Assembly: GCA_963764955.1 (NCBI GenBank)
Contig: CAVXVE010000031.1
Span: 135,883-199,882, forward strand
Reading direction: 5' to 3'
DNA: 64,000 nucleotides
DNA from: Roseiarcus sp963764955
GTDB lineage: Bacteria; Pseudomonadota; Alphaproteobacteria; Rhizobiales; Beijerinckiaceae
The position numbers and the translations under genes are program-made. Under the pieces are notes generated by a model. It was not told the origin of the DNA, did not search any database, and was given only the letters and a program-made list of their open reading frames with translations. Every line of letters starts with the position of its first letter. The stretch's first letter is position 1. Shown piece after piece: positions 16,538 through 24,381 of this stretch.

Positions 16538-17515
16538 ATGGCTGAGGGCGTCATGGACAAGGTTCGCCTGGGCCGCACCGATATCATGGTCACGTCCATC
16601 TGCTTTGGCTCCTCCGGCATTGGCGACATGCCTGATACCTACGGCTATGGCGTCGACGAGGCGCGCGCCAGGGCGACGCTCCACGCCATTTTCGATGGGC
16701 CGGCCAATTTCATCGACACCGCGCGCAATTATGGGCTCGGCCGCAGCGAAGAGCGGATCGGCGCCGTCATCCGCGAGCGCGGCGGCCTGCCTGAAGGCTT
16801 CGTCGTCTCGACCAAGCTCGACCGCGACTTCGAGACCAACGCCTTCGACGCGGCGCGCGCCCGCCGTTCGCTCGAGCAGAGCCTCAAGGCGCTGGGCCTC
16901 GATCGGGTCGACCTCCTCAATCTGCACGATCCCGAGCATGCCCGCTCGTTCGACGAAGCCACCGGCAGGGACGGCGCGCTCGGCGAACTCTTCCGCATGA
17001 AGGAGGAGGGGCTGGCGAGGGCGGTGGGGCTCGCGGCCGGCGTCGTCTCCCAGATGACGCCGCTTCTGCGCGATTGGGATTTCGACGCGCTGATCACCCA
17101 CAATCGCTTCACCCTCGCCAATCGCAACGCCGAGGCGATGCTCGATCTCGCGGCCTCGCGAGGGATCGCCGTCCTCAACGCGGCGCCTTATGCGAGCGGC
17201 GTGCTCGCCAAGGGATCGACGAACTATCCGCGCTACGCCTATCAGGAAGCATCAGAGGACATGCTCGATCCGATCCGCAAGATCGAGGCGATCTGCACGC
17301 TGCACGGCGTGCCGCCCGGAGCGGCCGCGCTGCAATTCTCGCTGCGCGACCCTCGCATCGCTTCGACCATCTGCGGCGTGACCAGGCCCGAGCGGGTCAA
17401 GCAGACGGTCGACTGGGCCCGCTTCCCCATCCCGGACGACGCGTGGACCGAGCTTATGGCGCTCACCTACGCGACCGACGATCCCGAGGCGACGCGCGAC
17501 TATAAGCTCGGGTGA
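16538..17515 (+). CDS. Aldo/keto reductase (D-threo-aldose 1-dehydrogenase type)
   Basis: 325 residues; GGGAGGG precedes the ATG. TIM-barrel AKR with NFIDTARNYGLGRSEERIG (catalytic Asp and Tyr), STKLDRDF (catalytic Lys), DLLNLHDPEH (His) and a C-terminal cofactor loop STICGVTRPERVKQT. The aldose-dehydrogenase subgroup oxidises L-fucose, D-arabinose or related sugars with NAD(P). Convergent with the GMC oxidoreductase, 10 bases apart. Confidence 0.87.
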   Translation: MAEGVMDKVRLGRTDIMVTSICFGSSGIGDMPDTYGYGVDEARARATLHAIFDGPANFIDTARNYGLGRSEERIGAVIRERGGLPEGFVVSTKLDRDFETNAFDAARARRSLEQSLKALGLDRVDLLNLHDPEHARSFDEATGRDGALGELFRMKEEGLARAVGLAAGVVSQMTPLLRDWDFDALITHNRFTLANRNAEAMLDLAASRGIAVLNAAPYASGVLAKGSTNYPRYAYQEASEDMLDPIRKIEAICTLHGVPPGAAALQFSLRDPRIASTICGVTRPERVKQTVDWARFPIPDDAWTELMALTYATDDPEATRDYKLG

Positions 17516-17525
17516 GCGGACTCGC

Positions 17526-19181
17526 TCACCGCGCCGCCATCACGCTTTCGGCGGCCCGGCAGGCGATCTGAATGATCGTCAGCGTCGGATTGGCGCTTCC
17601 CGACGCGGGGAACACAGCTGCGCTGGCGACGAAGATGTTCGGCGCCGCATGACAGGCGAGGCGAGGATCGACCACCGACGTCCGCGGATCGACGCCCATT
17701 CGCGCCGTTCCGGCGGGATGGCGGGTGTCGATGGCGCCCTCGATCAGGTCGTCCCGGTCCGGATCGACCGACCATACGACCGGGCTCGTGGTCTCAAGAC
17801 CGGTCGATCGCCAGAACCGGCGCGCGCGCAGCAAGACGGACCGAAGGGTGCGCCCGTCGAGAGCCGTCTTCCGCCAGTCCATTTCCAGCATCGGCTGGCC
17901 GAGCTTGTCACGCTGCTTGGAAAGCGTGAGGCGTGAACCCGAGTTCGGCGCCTGCTCGATCCGCGCATCGACGAAAAGGTCGATGGATGGGCTGAAATAC
18001 ATTTGCTTGTGTCGAACTCTCCAATAGAGGGCCGGCGCGAAGTTCCGCAGATCCTTCGCGATCTCGCGCCTCGGCACGAGATCGGAGAACTGGCGGGCCT
18101 GAGCCGATTTTCCGACATTGCGCAAATAATGATGGAGCGACAGCGGCCCATACTCTGCGCGAATCGTGACGTAGCCGCTCGCGGCCTCATCTTCGCGTTG
18201 GGCGGCGGCGGTGGTCTCCAGGTGGAGGCCTCGGCGCGTCGAGCCGCCGATGTGATAGCCGAAGGCGAGATTGGTCCGCTTGCTGTCGAGCGGCTGGATG
18301 CGGCCCGCCTCGATCTTGAGATGGTCGTTGAAGTATCGCCCGAGCGCCTCGCAGCCTGAGAACGCACGCCCTTCCGTCAGCGCGTCAAGCTGAAGCAAAA
18401 GCCTCGTCGTCTCGAAAGTCCCGGCCGCCAGGATGAACGAATCAGCCATAACCGTCATGCGCTTCCCGTTGACGCTCATGGCTTTCACGCCCGCAAGGCG
18501 ACCGGCGGGACCGTCCACGAGCAAGTCGCATGCAGTCCCGTTGAGCCAGATCTCGGGGTTGCGGTTGGCCGCGATCATGTCCCGGAGAAGGTGGGCGACA
18601 TTACGCCGGCGAAAGGTCGGCCACTTCGACCATCTGGGAGCCATATCCGGCCGACCGTCGGGCAGCGGGTCTTTTCGACGCAGCCGTGAACCGGGTAACT
18701 CTTCATACGAGCTTTGATCCAAGCGAAACAGGCGCTCGATTTCCGGGACGAAGCGGTCGAGTTCGGCCCGGTCGATTGGCCAGGCGCCCAAACCAAGATA
18801 ATCCCGAGGCCCCATGTCGTGAGGCGCGAGCGGCATGATCCGCCCGCCCCACGTGTTCGACGTCCCACCAAGGGCGCGCACCCGGCCGGTCACGTCGTGC
18901 AGGTAATTTGATCCGGTTTGCTCGACCGCGTTGAAGACGTCGAACCGGTCGAGCGGCTTCCGATCGCCGCTTTCGAGAACGACGACGCGCCGTCCCGATT
19001 CGGTGAGCCGGGAGGCGGCGATCAGGCCCGCGATGCCGCCGCCAATGACGCATACGCCGCAATTCACCGTCAGCGGGCGGTCCTCCGAGGCGCTGAGGTC
19101 ACGAATTATTTCAGCCCCGATGAAATCAGCCCCGGAGGCAGCCGCCAATCGCCAAAATTGGCGGGGAAGCCCGCTGAGCAT
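17526..19181 (-). CDS. GMC family FAD-dependent oxidoreductase
   Basis: 551 residues. FAD-binding Rossmann motif VCVIGGGIAGLIAASRL near residue 43, GTSNTWGGRIMPL near 105, an ILAAGTFETTRLLLQ strand near 250, and the C-terminal GMC_oxred_C segment with THPAGT-like DTRHPAGTARMG and NIFVASAAVFPASGSANPT. Oxidises alcohols or sugars, with a histidine in the C-terminal motif as base. About 38 residues precede the flavin motif; no clear signal peptide. Confidence 0.9.
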   Translation of the reverse strand: MLSGLPRQFWRLAAASGADFIGAEIIRDLSASEDRPLTVNCGVCVIGGGIAGLIAASRLTESGRRVVVLESGDRKPLDRFDVFNAVEQTGSNYLHDVTGRVRALGGTSNTWGGRIMPLAPHDMGPRDYLGLGAWPIDRAELDRFVPEIERLFRLDQSSYEELPGSRLRRKDPLPDGRPDMAPRWSKWPTFRRRNVAHLLRDMIAANRNPEIWLNGTACDLLVDGPAGRLAGVKAMSVNGKRMTVMADSFILAAGTFETTRLLLQLDALTEGRAFSGCEALGRYFNDHLKIEAGRIQPLDSKRTNLAFGYHIGGSTRRGLHLETTAAAQREDEAASGYVTIRAEYGPLSLHHYLRNVGKSAQARQFSDLVPRREIAKDLRNFAPALYWRVRHKQMYFSPSIDLFVDARIEQAPNSGSRLTLSKQRDKLGQPMLEMDWRKTALDGRTLRSVLLRARRFWRSTGLETTSPVVWSVDPDRDDLIEGAIDTRHPAGTARMGVDPRTSVVDPRLACHAAPNIFVASAAVFPASGSANPTLTIIQIACRAAESVMAAR

Positions 19182-19354
19182 ATAGCGCCTTCGAAGCGAT
19201 GGAAATTGGAGGGGCGGCCTTTTCGGGTCGGCGCCGACTTCCTGCGCTCGCCGGCGCCGCTGGCGCGATCGCTTGACGTTTCCTCTGTGTTGCGCGCATC
19301 ACCCTCGTCGCTGCGCCGTGCGGGTTCGGCGCGGATACTCCCACAGGATCCGAC

Positions 19355-20372
19355 ATGTTCGAAACCACGGTCGCCGGCAGCCTGCCCAAACCCCTGTGGC
19401 TTGCGGAAACGGAAAAGCTCTGGCCCGCCTGGAAGCTGGAAGGCGCCGCTCTCGAGGCAGGCAAGATCGATGCCACAATCCTCGCTGTGAAACGGCAGGA
19501 GGACGCCGGCATCGACATCGTCAGCGACGGCGAGCAGGCGCGCATCCATTTCGTGCACGGCTTCCTCGCCAATCTCGACGGGATCGACTTTAACCGCCGC
19601 AAGACGATCGGCATCCGCGCCGATCGCTACAAGGCCGAGGTCCCGACGGTGACCGGCCCGATCCGCCGCAAGGGCTCCGTCCACAAGCTCGAGGCGAGCG
19701 CGGCGCGCGCCCACACCAGGCGCAAGCTCAAGTTCACCCTGCCCGGCCCGATGACCATCGCCGACACCATCGCGGATGAGCATTATCGCGATCGCCCCGC
19801 CCTCGCCCACGCCTTCGCCGCGGCGCTCAACGAGGAGGCGCACGAGCTCGAAAAGCTCGGAATCGACGTGATCCAGTTCGACGAGCCCGCCTTCAACGTC
19901 TACATGCGCGACGTCAAGGACTGGGGCGTCGCGGCCCTCGAGCGCGCGGCGCAAGGGCTTCGATGCAGGACCGCCGTCCACATCTGCTACGGCTACGGCA
20001 TCAAGGCCAACAATGACTGGAAGGCGACGCTCGGCGAGCATTGGCGCCAGTATGAGGAGACCTTCCCCGCGCTCGCGGCGAGCCGGATCGACCAGGTCTC
20101 GCTCGAATGCCGCAATGCGCGCGCGCCGATCGAGCTGATCGGCCTGCATCAAGGGGAAGGACGTGCTGATCGGCTGCATCGACGTCGCCTCGAACGCCGT
20201 CGAGACGCCGGAGGAGGTCGCAGACACCATCCGCGCCGCGCTCGACTATGTCCCGCCAGAACGGCTCTACCCTTGCACCAATTGCGGCATGGCGCCGATG
20301 GCGTCGGAGATCGCCTACGCCAAGCTTGCGGCGCTGGCGGCCGGGGCGGAACTGGCGCGCAAGGCGATGTAG
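19355..20372 (+). pseudogene. MetE-like cobalamin-independent methionine synthase (C-terminal domain type), frameshifted
   Basis: Short MetE-family protein of about 340 residues after correction. The first frame starts FETTVAGSLPKPLWLAETE and includes FTLPGPMTIADTIAD and IDVIQFDEPAFNVY. It breaks near 20147, where one extra C stands in the codons for ELIGL-IKGKDVLIG. The second frame then gives LIGCIDVASNAVETPEEV and the zinc-site end LYPCTNCGMAPM. This family transfers methyl groups from a folate or other donor to a thiol. Cys and His zinc ligands are present across the two frames. True pseudogene or sequence error. Confidence 0.85.
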
Positions 20373-20375
20373 TAA

Positions 20376-20450
20376 CCCCTCTCCCACCGGGAGAGGGGCC
20401 GGGGGTGAGGCGCGCTCCCTCTCCCTTGGGAGAGGGGCAGGGGTGAGGGA
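20376..20450. repeat. Pair of REP-like palindromes left of DUF559 gene
   Basis: Two units, each CCCTCTCCC-loop-GGGAGAGGG followed by a (C/A)GGGGGTGAGG-type tail, at 20376-20410 and 20417-20450, separated by six bases. A third unit in reverse orientation lies just past the DUF559 gene. Confidence 0.85.
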
Positions 20451-20456
20451 CTAGGC

Positions 20457-20804
20457 ATGGCTCCAGAACGGCGCGAATTCGCCCGCGTCCTGCGTCAGCA
20501 TCCGACACGCGCCGAGGACATGCTGTGGCGAAGCCTGCGTGGCTCACGCTTCAACGGAGCAAAATTCCGCCGTCAAGTTCCAATCGACCGCTATGTCGTC
20601 GATTTCTACTGTCATGCCGCCAAGCTCGTAGTCGAACTGGACGGCAGGCAACACGAATGGTTCGCAGACTATGATTCAGGGCGGAGCGAAGTCTTAGAAC
20701 GATTCGGTCTCAGGGTCATTCGCTTCACGAATGAGGAGGTTTGCGGCGACCTCGATTCCGTCCTCGCTCGGATTGGCGCGGACTTGCGTTTGCCCTTCGA
20801 CTGA
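20457..20804 (+). CDS. DUF559 domain protein (Vsr/PD-(D/E)XK-like endonuclease fold)
   Basis: 115 residues. Conserved DUF559 features: RQHPTRAEDMLWRSLR (Glu in the first helix), FRRQVPIDRYVVDFYC with an Asp in the second strand, KLVVELDGRQHEW (E-L-D-G-x-Q-H) and LRVIRFTNEEV. These resemble the active site of very-short-patch repair nucleases, so a nuclease role is likely but unproven. The start codon sits seven bases after a REP unit and the stop ten bases before the inverted third unit, so gene and repeats form one unit. Confidence 0.88.
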   Translation: MAPERREFARVLRQHPTRAEDMLWRSLRGSRFNGAKFRRQVPIDRYVVDFYCHAAKLVVELDGRQHEWFADYDSGRSEVLERFGLRVIRFTNEEVCGDLDSVLARIGADLRLPFD

Positions 20805-20814
20805 GGCGCCCAAT

Positions 20815-20850
20815 CCCCTCACCCCTGCCCCTCTCCCATCGGGAGAGGGG
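20815..20850. repeat. REP-like palindrome right of DUF559 gene, inverted
   Basis: CCCCTCACCCCTGCCCC then CTCTCCC-ATC-GGGAGAG. It is the reverse complement arrangement of the units at 20376-20450, so the DUF559 gene is bracketed by inverted copies. Confidence 0.85.
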
Positions 20851-20889
20851 TTCTCTCGCGGCTCAGCGTCATGGGGCAGGAGGCTTGCC

Positions 20890-21271
20890 ATGGAAGATTC
20901 AGAGATCCGAGCAGCGCTGGACCGCCACTGGGCTGCGTCCGACGCGAACGATTTCGAGACGGAGCATGACATCTACCGCGAGGACGCGGTGCTCGAATAT
21001 CCGCAATCGGGCGAGCGCATTCGCGGGCGTCGCAACATCCAAGCGTCGCGCACGGTGCAGCCGAACCAAAAAGCGCTTCACGGTGCGCCGGATCGTCGGC
21101 GCGGGCGACCTCTGGGTCACGGAATTCGTTCTGACCTATGACGGGCGGCCGTCCTATACGGTCAGCATCATGGAGTTCCGCGACGGCAAGATCGCCCGCG
21201 AGACGCAATATTTCGGCGATCCGTTCGAGCCGGGGCCGTCGCGCGCGCATCTGGTCGAGCTTATGGCCTGA
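20890..21271 (+). pseudogene. SnoaL-like/NTF2-like protein, frameshifted
   Basis: About 126 residues after correction. ATG at 20890 with GCAGGAGG upstream. The first frame (DSEIRAALDRHWAASDANDF, then VLEYPQSGERIRG) is typical of SnoaL-like polyketide cyclase/NTF2 proteins. It breaks near 21067, where an extra C precedes AAAAAG. The next frame continues RFTVRRIVGAGDLWVTEFVL and ends AHLVELMA. Function of this family is broad; none assignable. Confidence 0.78.
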
Positions 21272-21400
21272 TACCGGGCCACCTTGAGACCTGGCCACGC
21301 GCCGCTCGCTCGTTCCGAGCTGCCCGTCGACACGACCGCCCTCGCCCGCACTCGGGGCAGGACGCACAATGGGTCAATTTCTAAAAACCAAGAAACTTCT

Positions 21401-21428
21401 TTGCGACCTTCCGAATTCATGCTATACC
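21401..21428 (+). promoter_or_regulatory. Sigma70-like promoter without a downstream gene
   Basis: TTGCGA (21401-21406), 16-base spacer, TATACC (21423-21428). The sequence downstream is structured and ends with a ribosome-site-like GGAGG, but no plausible coding frame follows. Confidence 0.4.
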
Positions 21429-21577
21429 AGTCTCCATCGGCGGGATCCGCGCCGGCTCCCCGCGGGGGAGGCGCGCCGACGCGCTCAAGGCCAGCGCACA
21501 ACCGGAGGTTAGGGAAGGAAATTTATTTTACTCCAATCGCTCGCAACCCATTGAAAAGTCCCGATTCGGAAAAATAA

Positions 21578-21609
21578 ACGCTAGTAAATTGGAGCCAATT
21601 AACTAGCGT
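21578..21609. repeat. Near-perfect 32-bp palindrome
   Basis: Arms ACGCTAGTAAATTGG and CCAATTAACTAGCGT (one mismatch) around AG. Located in the AT-rich part of the intergenic stretch; could be a terminator stem for the convergent dehydrogenase gene, a recombination site, or an operator. Confidence 0.75.
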
Positions 21610-21662
21610 TTACGCGCTTTTATTGGCGTTTATTGGCTTATATTGCCGACGCGGACACAACC

Positions 21663-22406
21663 CTACAGCGCAAATCCGCCGTCGACAATGAACGTCTGGC
21701 CGGTGGCGAAGGCGCTCTCGTCGGAGGCCAGGTAGAGGGCAATGGCGGCGATCTCCTCCGGCTTGCCGAGCCGGCCCATCGGCTGGCGGTCGATGAAGGC
21801 CTGGCGGACCTTGTCGATCGGCTCGCCGCTCGACTTGCTGAGGGTCTCGATCCGCCCGTCGAGCGAGGGGCTCTCGATCGTGCCGGGACAGATCGCGTTG
21901 CAGCGCACGCCCTTGCGGATGAAGTCGGCCGCGACCGACTTGGTCAGGCCGATGACGGCGGCCTTCGAGGCGCCGTAGACGTAGCGGTTGGGAATGCCGC
22001 GCACCGAGGAGGCGCCGGAGGCGATGTTGACGATCGAGCCCGCGCCCTTCTCCAGCATGCCCGGCAGGAAGGCGCCGATCGTACGGTGCATCGACTTGAC
22101 GTTGAGATCGAACGAGAAGTCCCAGTCGGCGTCCGAGGTGGTGAGGACCGTGCCGTGATGAACGAAGCCGGCGCAGTTGAAGAGGACGTCGATCGGCCCG
22201 ATCTCGCGCGCGAGCGCCTCGACCGCCTCGTTCGAGCGCACGTCGAGCTTGCGCGTCTCGGCGTTAAGGCCGGCGAGCCCGGCGACGTCGATGTCGGTCG
22301 CGATGACACGCGCCCCCTCTCGCGCGAAGGCCTCGGCCGTCGCGCGCCCGATGCCCGCCGCCGCCGCGGTCAACAACGCCGCCTTGCCCGCCAACCGTCC
22401 AGCCAT
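21663..22406 (-). CDS. SDR family oxidoreductase, DHRS6/BDH2-like
   Basis: 247 residues from the ATG at 22406, which has GGAAGGAG upstream. Classical SDR: LTAAAAGIGRATAEAFA cofactor motif at about 14-30 (TAAAxGIG variant), VIATDIDVAGL giving NAD preference through Asp, LFNCAGFVHHGTV, and catalytic YGASK (Tyr/Lys) after NIASGASSVRG. The TAAAxGIG and FVHHGTV features match the cytosolic 3-hydroxybutyrate/4-oxoproline dehydrogenase (DHRS6) group, so a small hydroxyacid substrate is likely. Ends with FIVDGGFAL. Confidence 0.87.
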   Translation of the reverse strand: MAGRLAGKAALLTAAAAGIGRATAEAFAREGARVIATDIDVAGLAGLNAETRKLDVRSNEAVEALAREIGPIDVLFNCAGFVHHGTVLTTSDADWDFSFDLNVKSMHRTIGAFLPGMLEKGAGSIVNIASGASSVRGIPNRYVYGASKAAVIGLTKSVAADFIRKGVRCNAICPGTIESPSLDGRIETLSKSSGEPIDKVRQAFIDRQPMGRLGKPEEIAAIALYLASDESAFATGQTFIVDGGFAL

Positions 22407-22601
22407 CCAGGCCGCTCCTTCCATCCTGTTCCCGCGGCCATCCTGGCGCCGCCCGGCTCAGCTTCTAGGCGACATCCCGGCGCATTCCTAGCGGGACGCG
22501 GCCCTCGCGATCGCGTTCGGGCGTATTGCCAAGAGAGGGAAAACTGGCATAGACAGCGGCGCCGTCCGAAACGCGCCGCCTGCGCGGCGTTGATCGGCGG
22601 G

Positions 22602-22677
22602 GCCGCAATAGCTCAGCTGGTAGAGCACGTCATTCGTAATGATGGGGTCGGGAGTTCGAATCTCTCTTGCGGCACCA
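22602..22677 (+). tRNA. tRNA-Thr (anticodon CGT), CCA encoded
   Basis: Acceptor GCCGCAA pairs with TTGCGGC; D-arm GCTC-AGCTGGTA-GAGC; anticodon stem CGTCA/TGATG-type with loop TTCGTAA, anticodon CGT; T-arm GGGAG-TTCGAAT-CTCTC; 3' ACCA. 76 bases. Its 3' end marks the left border of the accessory region. Confidence 0.97.
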
Positions 22678-23024
22678 ATTAAATCAAGGGCTTATCCGCA
22701 GACGCAAACCAAAACTGAACCGTATCTCGGCTGCGAGTGACCAAGTAGTGACCGATCGAATGGGATAATCTGGGTCGCAAGGGACGATTGCGCGGCTCGA
22801 TCTCAGCCTCACGGTTCCGAAGGATGCGGACTCTGAGCGTTTTTGTTACGACGCTGATGAATTGCGTGTTCATAAACCGTGCGATGGATTGAACGTTTCC
22901 GCGAACAAATCCTATCAGCTAGGCTAGGTCACGCACACAACAGGTCACCGAATTTATAGATTTCGAGAGATCATCAATGCCAACAATTTTTAGGACGAAA
23001 GTCAGTAGATCTGTAGGAGGGATT
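22678..23024 (+). other. Gene-free stretch after tRNA-Thr
   Basis: No supported gene. Base composition drops steadily after 22900, passing into the AT-rich orphan gene. AGGAGG at 23015-23020 is the ribosome site for that gene. I see no second copy of the tRNA 3' end here. Confidence 0.5.
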
Positions 23025-23867
23025 ATGAATGCTATAGGAGAAGAAACAAAATGGAGCACTTTTTCCGGTGTAGTTGAAGTCTTGACGGGCGGCCACAAAG
23101 AGAGATATGCGCATGAGGCTGCAGCAGCACTATTTTTTATGAAATCGTGGATCTCTAGTTCACAATCTTTGTTAGTTTCGCTTAGAAGCGCTCCGCTAAT
23201 TTTCGGCTCCTTACTCGTATCGGAGGAGATGAACAAACTCAAAAAACAGAAGGAATTTTTATACAAGCCACTTGCAACCGTGTTCAATGCTGCGCTTGAG
23301 AAGCCGGATATAAATGAGGCGATAACAAAGATCTTTGGAACAAGAAATATTATAGAGTTTCTTCTGAAAACTACGCGGCGCCCTTACGTTGTTGGCAAGG
23401 TAAAAAACAAGGAGAGAGAATTTGACGTTAAGCGCCTTAACGAGTTTACAGAGTGGCGGATGCGTTTGATAAAAGGAGGATATAATGGTACAATCTCTGA
23501 TGCCGAGTTGTTATTGGGCAAAATGCATGCCGAAAAGGCATGGAAGCCTTCTACAATAAAGCAGGTACGCAAACGATGGGAAGAAAAAGAATTGTTTTTG
23601 TTTGCTGCTAAGATGGAGGAATTCTCTGGAATTCTATCTTTTGGTGACGTAAAGAATGGTAATATTATTGAGTTAGTTGAATTGGAAGCCAAAAATCATA
23701 GGCGTTACACGAATTATTTTTCGCGCGTTAAGGAAATTATAACGCAACTAACGCCGGAGATATCAAAAGAACTCGCAAAAGATGAGGTGTGGGGAAAGCT
23801 GGAAATCCAACTCCTATCACGCTTAAGCCTTTTAGTGAGGATGAGCTCAAAAAAATCGACAATCTAA
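23025..23867 (+). CDS. AT-rich orphan protein of unknown function beside tRNA-Thr
   Basis: 280 residues from the ATG at 23025, chosen because AGGAGG lies four bases upstream; an in-frame ATG at 22977 lacks one. Predicted soluble and largely helical, lysine- and glutamate-rich in the second half (RKRWEEKELFLFAAKMEEFSG). A mildly hydrophobic stretch occurs near residues 40-65 (SLLVSLRSAPLIFGSLLVS). No family, nuclease or helicase motif recognised. Codon usage and base composition are far from the host's, so it is imported. A defence or mobile-element role is possible from location only. Confidence 0.7.
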   Translation: MNAIGEETKWSTFSGVVEVLTGGHKERYAHEAAAALFFMKSWISSSQSLLVSLRSAPLIFGSLLVSEEMNKLKKQKEFLYKPLATVFNAALEKPDINEAITKIFGTRNIIEFLLKTTRRPYVVGKVKNKEREFDVKRLNEFTEWRMRLIKGGYNGTISDAELLLGKMHAEKAWKPSTIKQVRKRWEEKELFLFAAKMEEFSGILSFGDVKNGNIIELVELEAKNHRRYTNYFSRVKEIITQLTPEISKELAKDEVWGKLEIQLLSRLSLLVRMSSKKSTI

Positions 23868-24121
23868 GGCTCAAGCGGGTGCGGCATATCCGCTGAAGAG
23901 ATAAAGGCTGCCAAGCGACCGCGGTCGAAATAAACTGGCCCGGGTCAATTTGTGACCGTCTTTCAAAGCTGCTGAGAAGCGCAAGACTGCCGTGACCCTC
24001 GTGGTGGCCGAGCCGTTGCTCGCGCCGTTTTGCGACGTCTCGGAGAATTGCATGCGTTCAAAATCTTGCAGCGACGGCATCGTCGTAGCTCCCCCTGGAG
24101 CCAGCTCCCCTCGAGCCATCG
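23868..24121 (-). other. Short region with weak divergent open frame
   Basis: A minus-strand frame of 82 codons (ATG at 24119) overlaps this stretch, containing PSLQDFERMQFSETSQNG. I cannot recognise it and its composition does not settle the matter. The region likely carries the promoter of the HTH gene. Confidence 0.25.
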
Positions 24122-24316
24122 TTGACTGAGGAAGCGGCCGCCCGCGTTATCGGCGTGGCCCCGAAAACGATGCGCAATTGGCGCGTCAAGGGCATCGGCC
24201 CTCCGTTCGTCGCCACAGGGCCAAAGCTCGTTCGTTACCGGCCGGAAGACCTCCGCGCTTATCAGGAAGCGAACCTACGCCGATCGACCAGTCGAGCGCG
24301 GACCACCGATCCGTAA
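24122..24316 (+). CDS. Helix-turn-helix DNA-binding protein (MerR-like/excisionase type)
   Basis: 64 residues from a TTG (an upstream CTG is possible; a stop at 24086 limits the frame). Single HTH_17-type domain: TEEAAARVIGVAPKTMRNWR, then GPKLVRYRPEDLRAYQEA. This is the standard small excisionase/AlpA-like regulator found on integrated elements. It lies directly upstream of the DUF927 gene on the same strand. Confidence 0.8.
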   Translation: MTEEAAARVIGVAPKTMRNWRVKGIGPPFVATGPKLVRYRPEDLRAYQEANLRRSTSRARTTDP

Positions 24317-24381
24317 CAAACGCTCACCAAGAGCACTCAAAAAACAGACGAGCGGTCTCGGCATATTCGTGGAGTTTAGCT

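Larger units (their letters stand above)
21272..21662 (+). other. Gene-free stretch with promoter, leader-like segment and palindrome
   Basis: No convincing gene. It contains a sigma70-like promoter (21401-21428), a GC-rich hairpin-prone leader ending in CAACCGGAGGTTAG at about 21498-21511, and a long near-perfect palindrome at 21578-21609. Tandem TTTATTGGC units follow at about 21618-21640. The leader resembles the untranslated start of an operon whose gene is absent. Confidence 0.5.

Noticed and set aside
21498..21530. Start of a ribosomal protein S2 gene after the CCGGAGG site
   Set aside because: The leader is reminiscent of one, but the following bases do not encode the protein.
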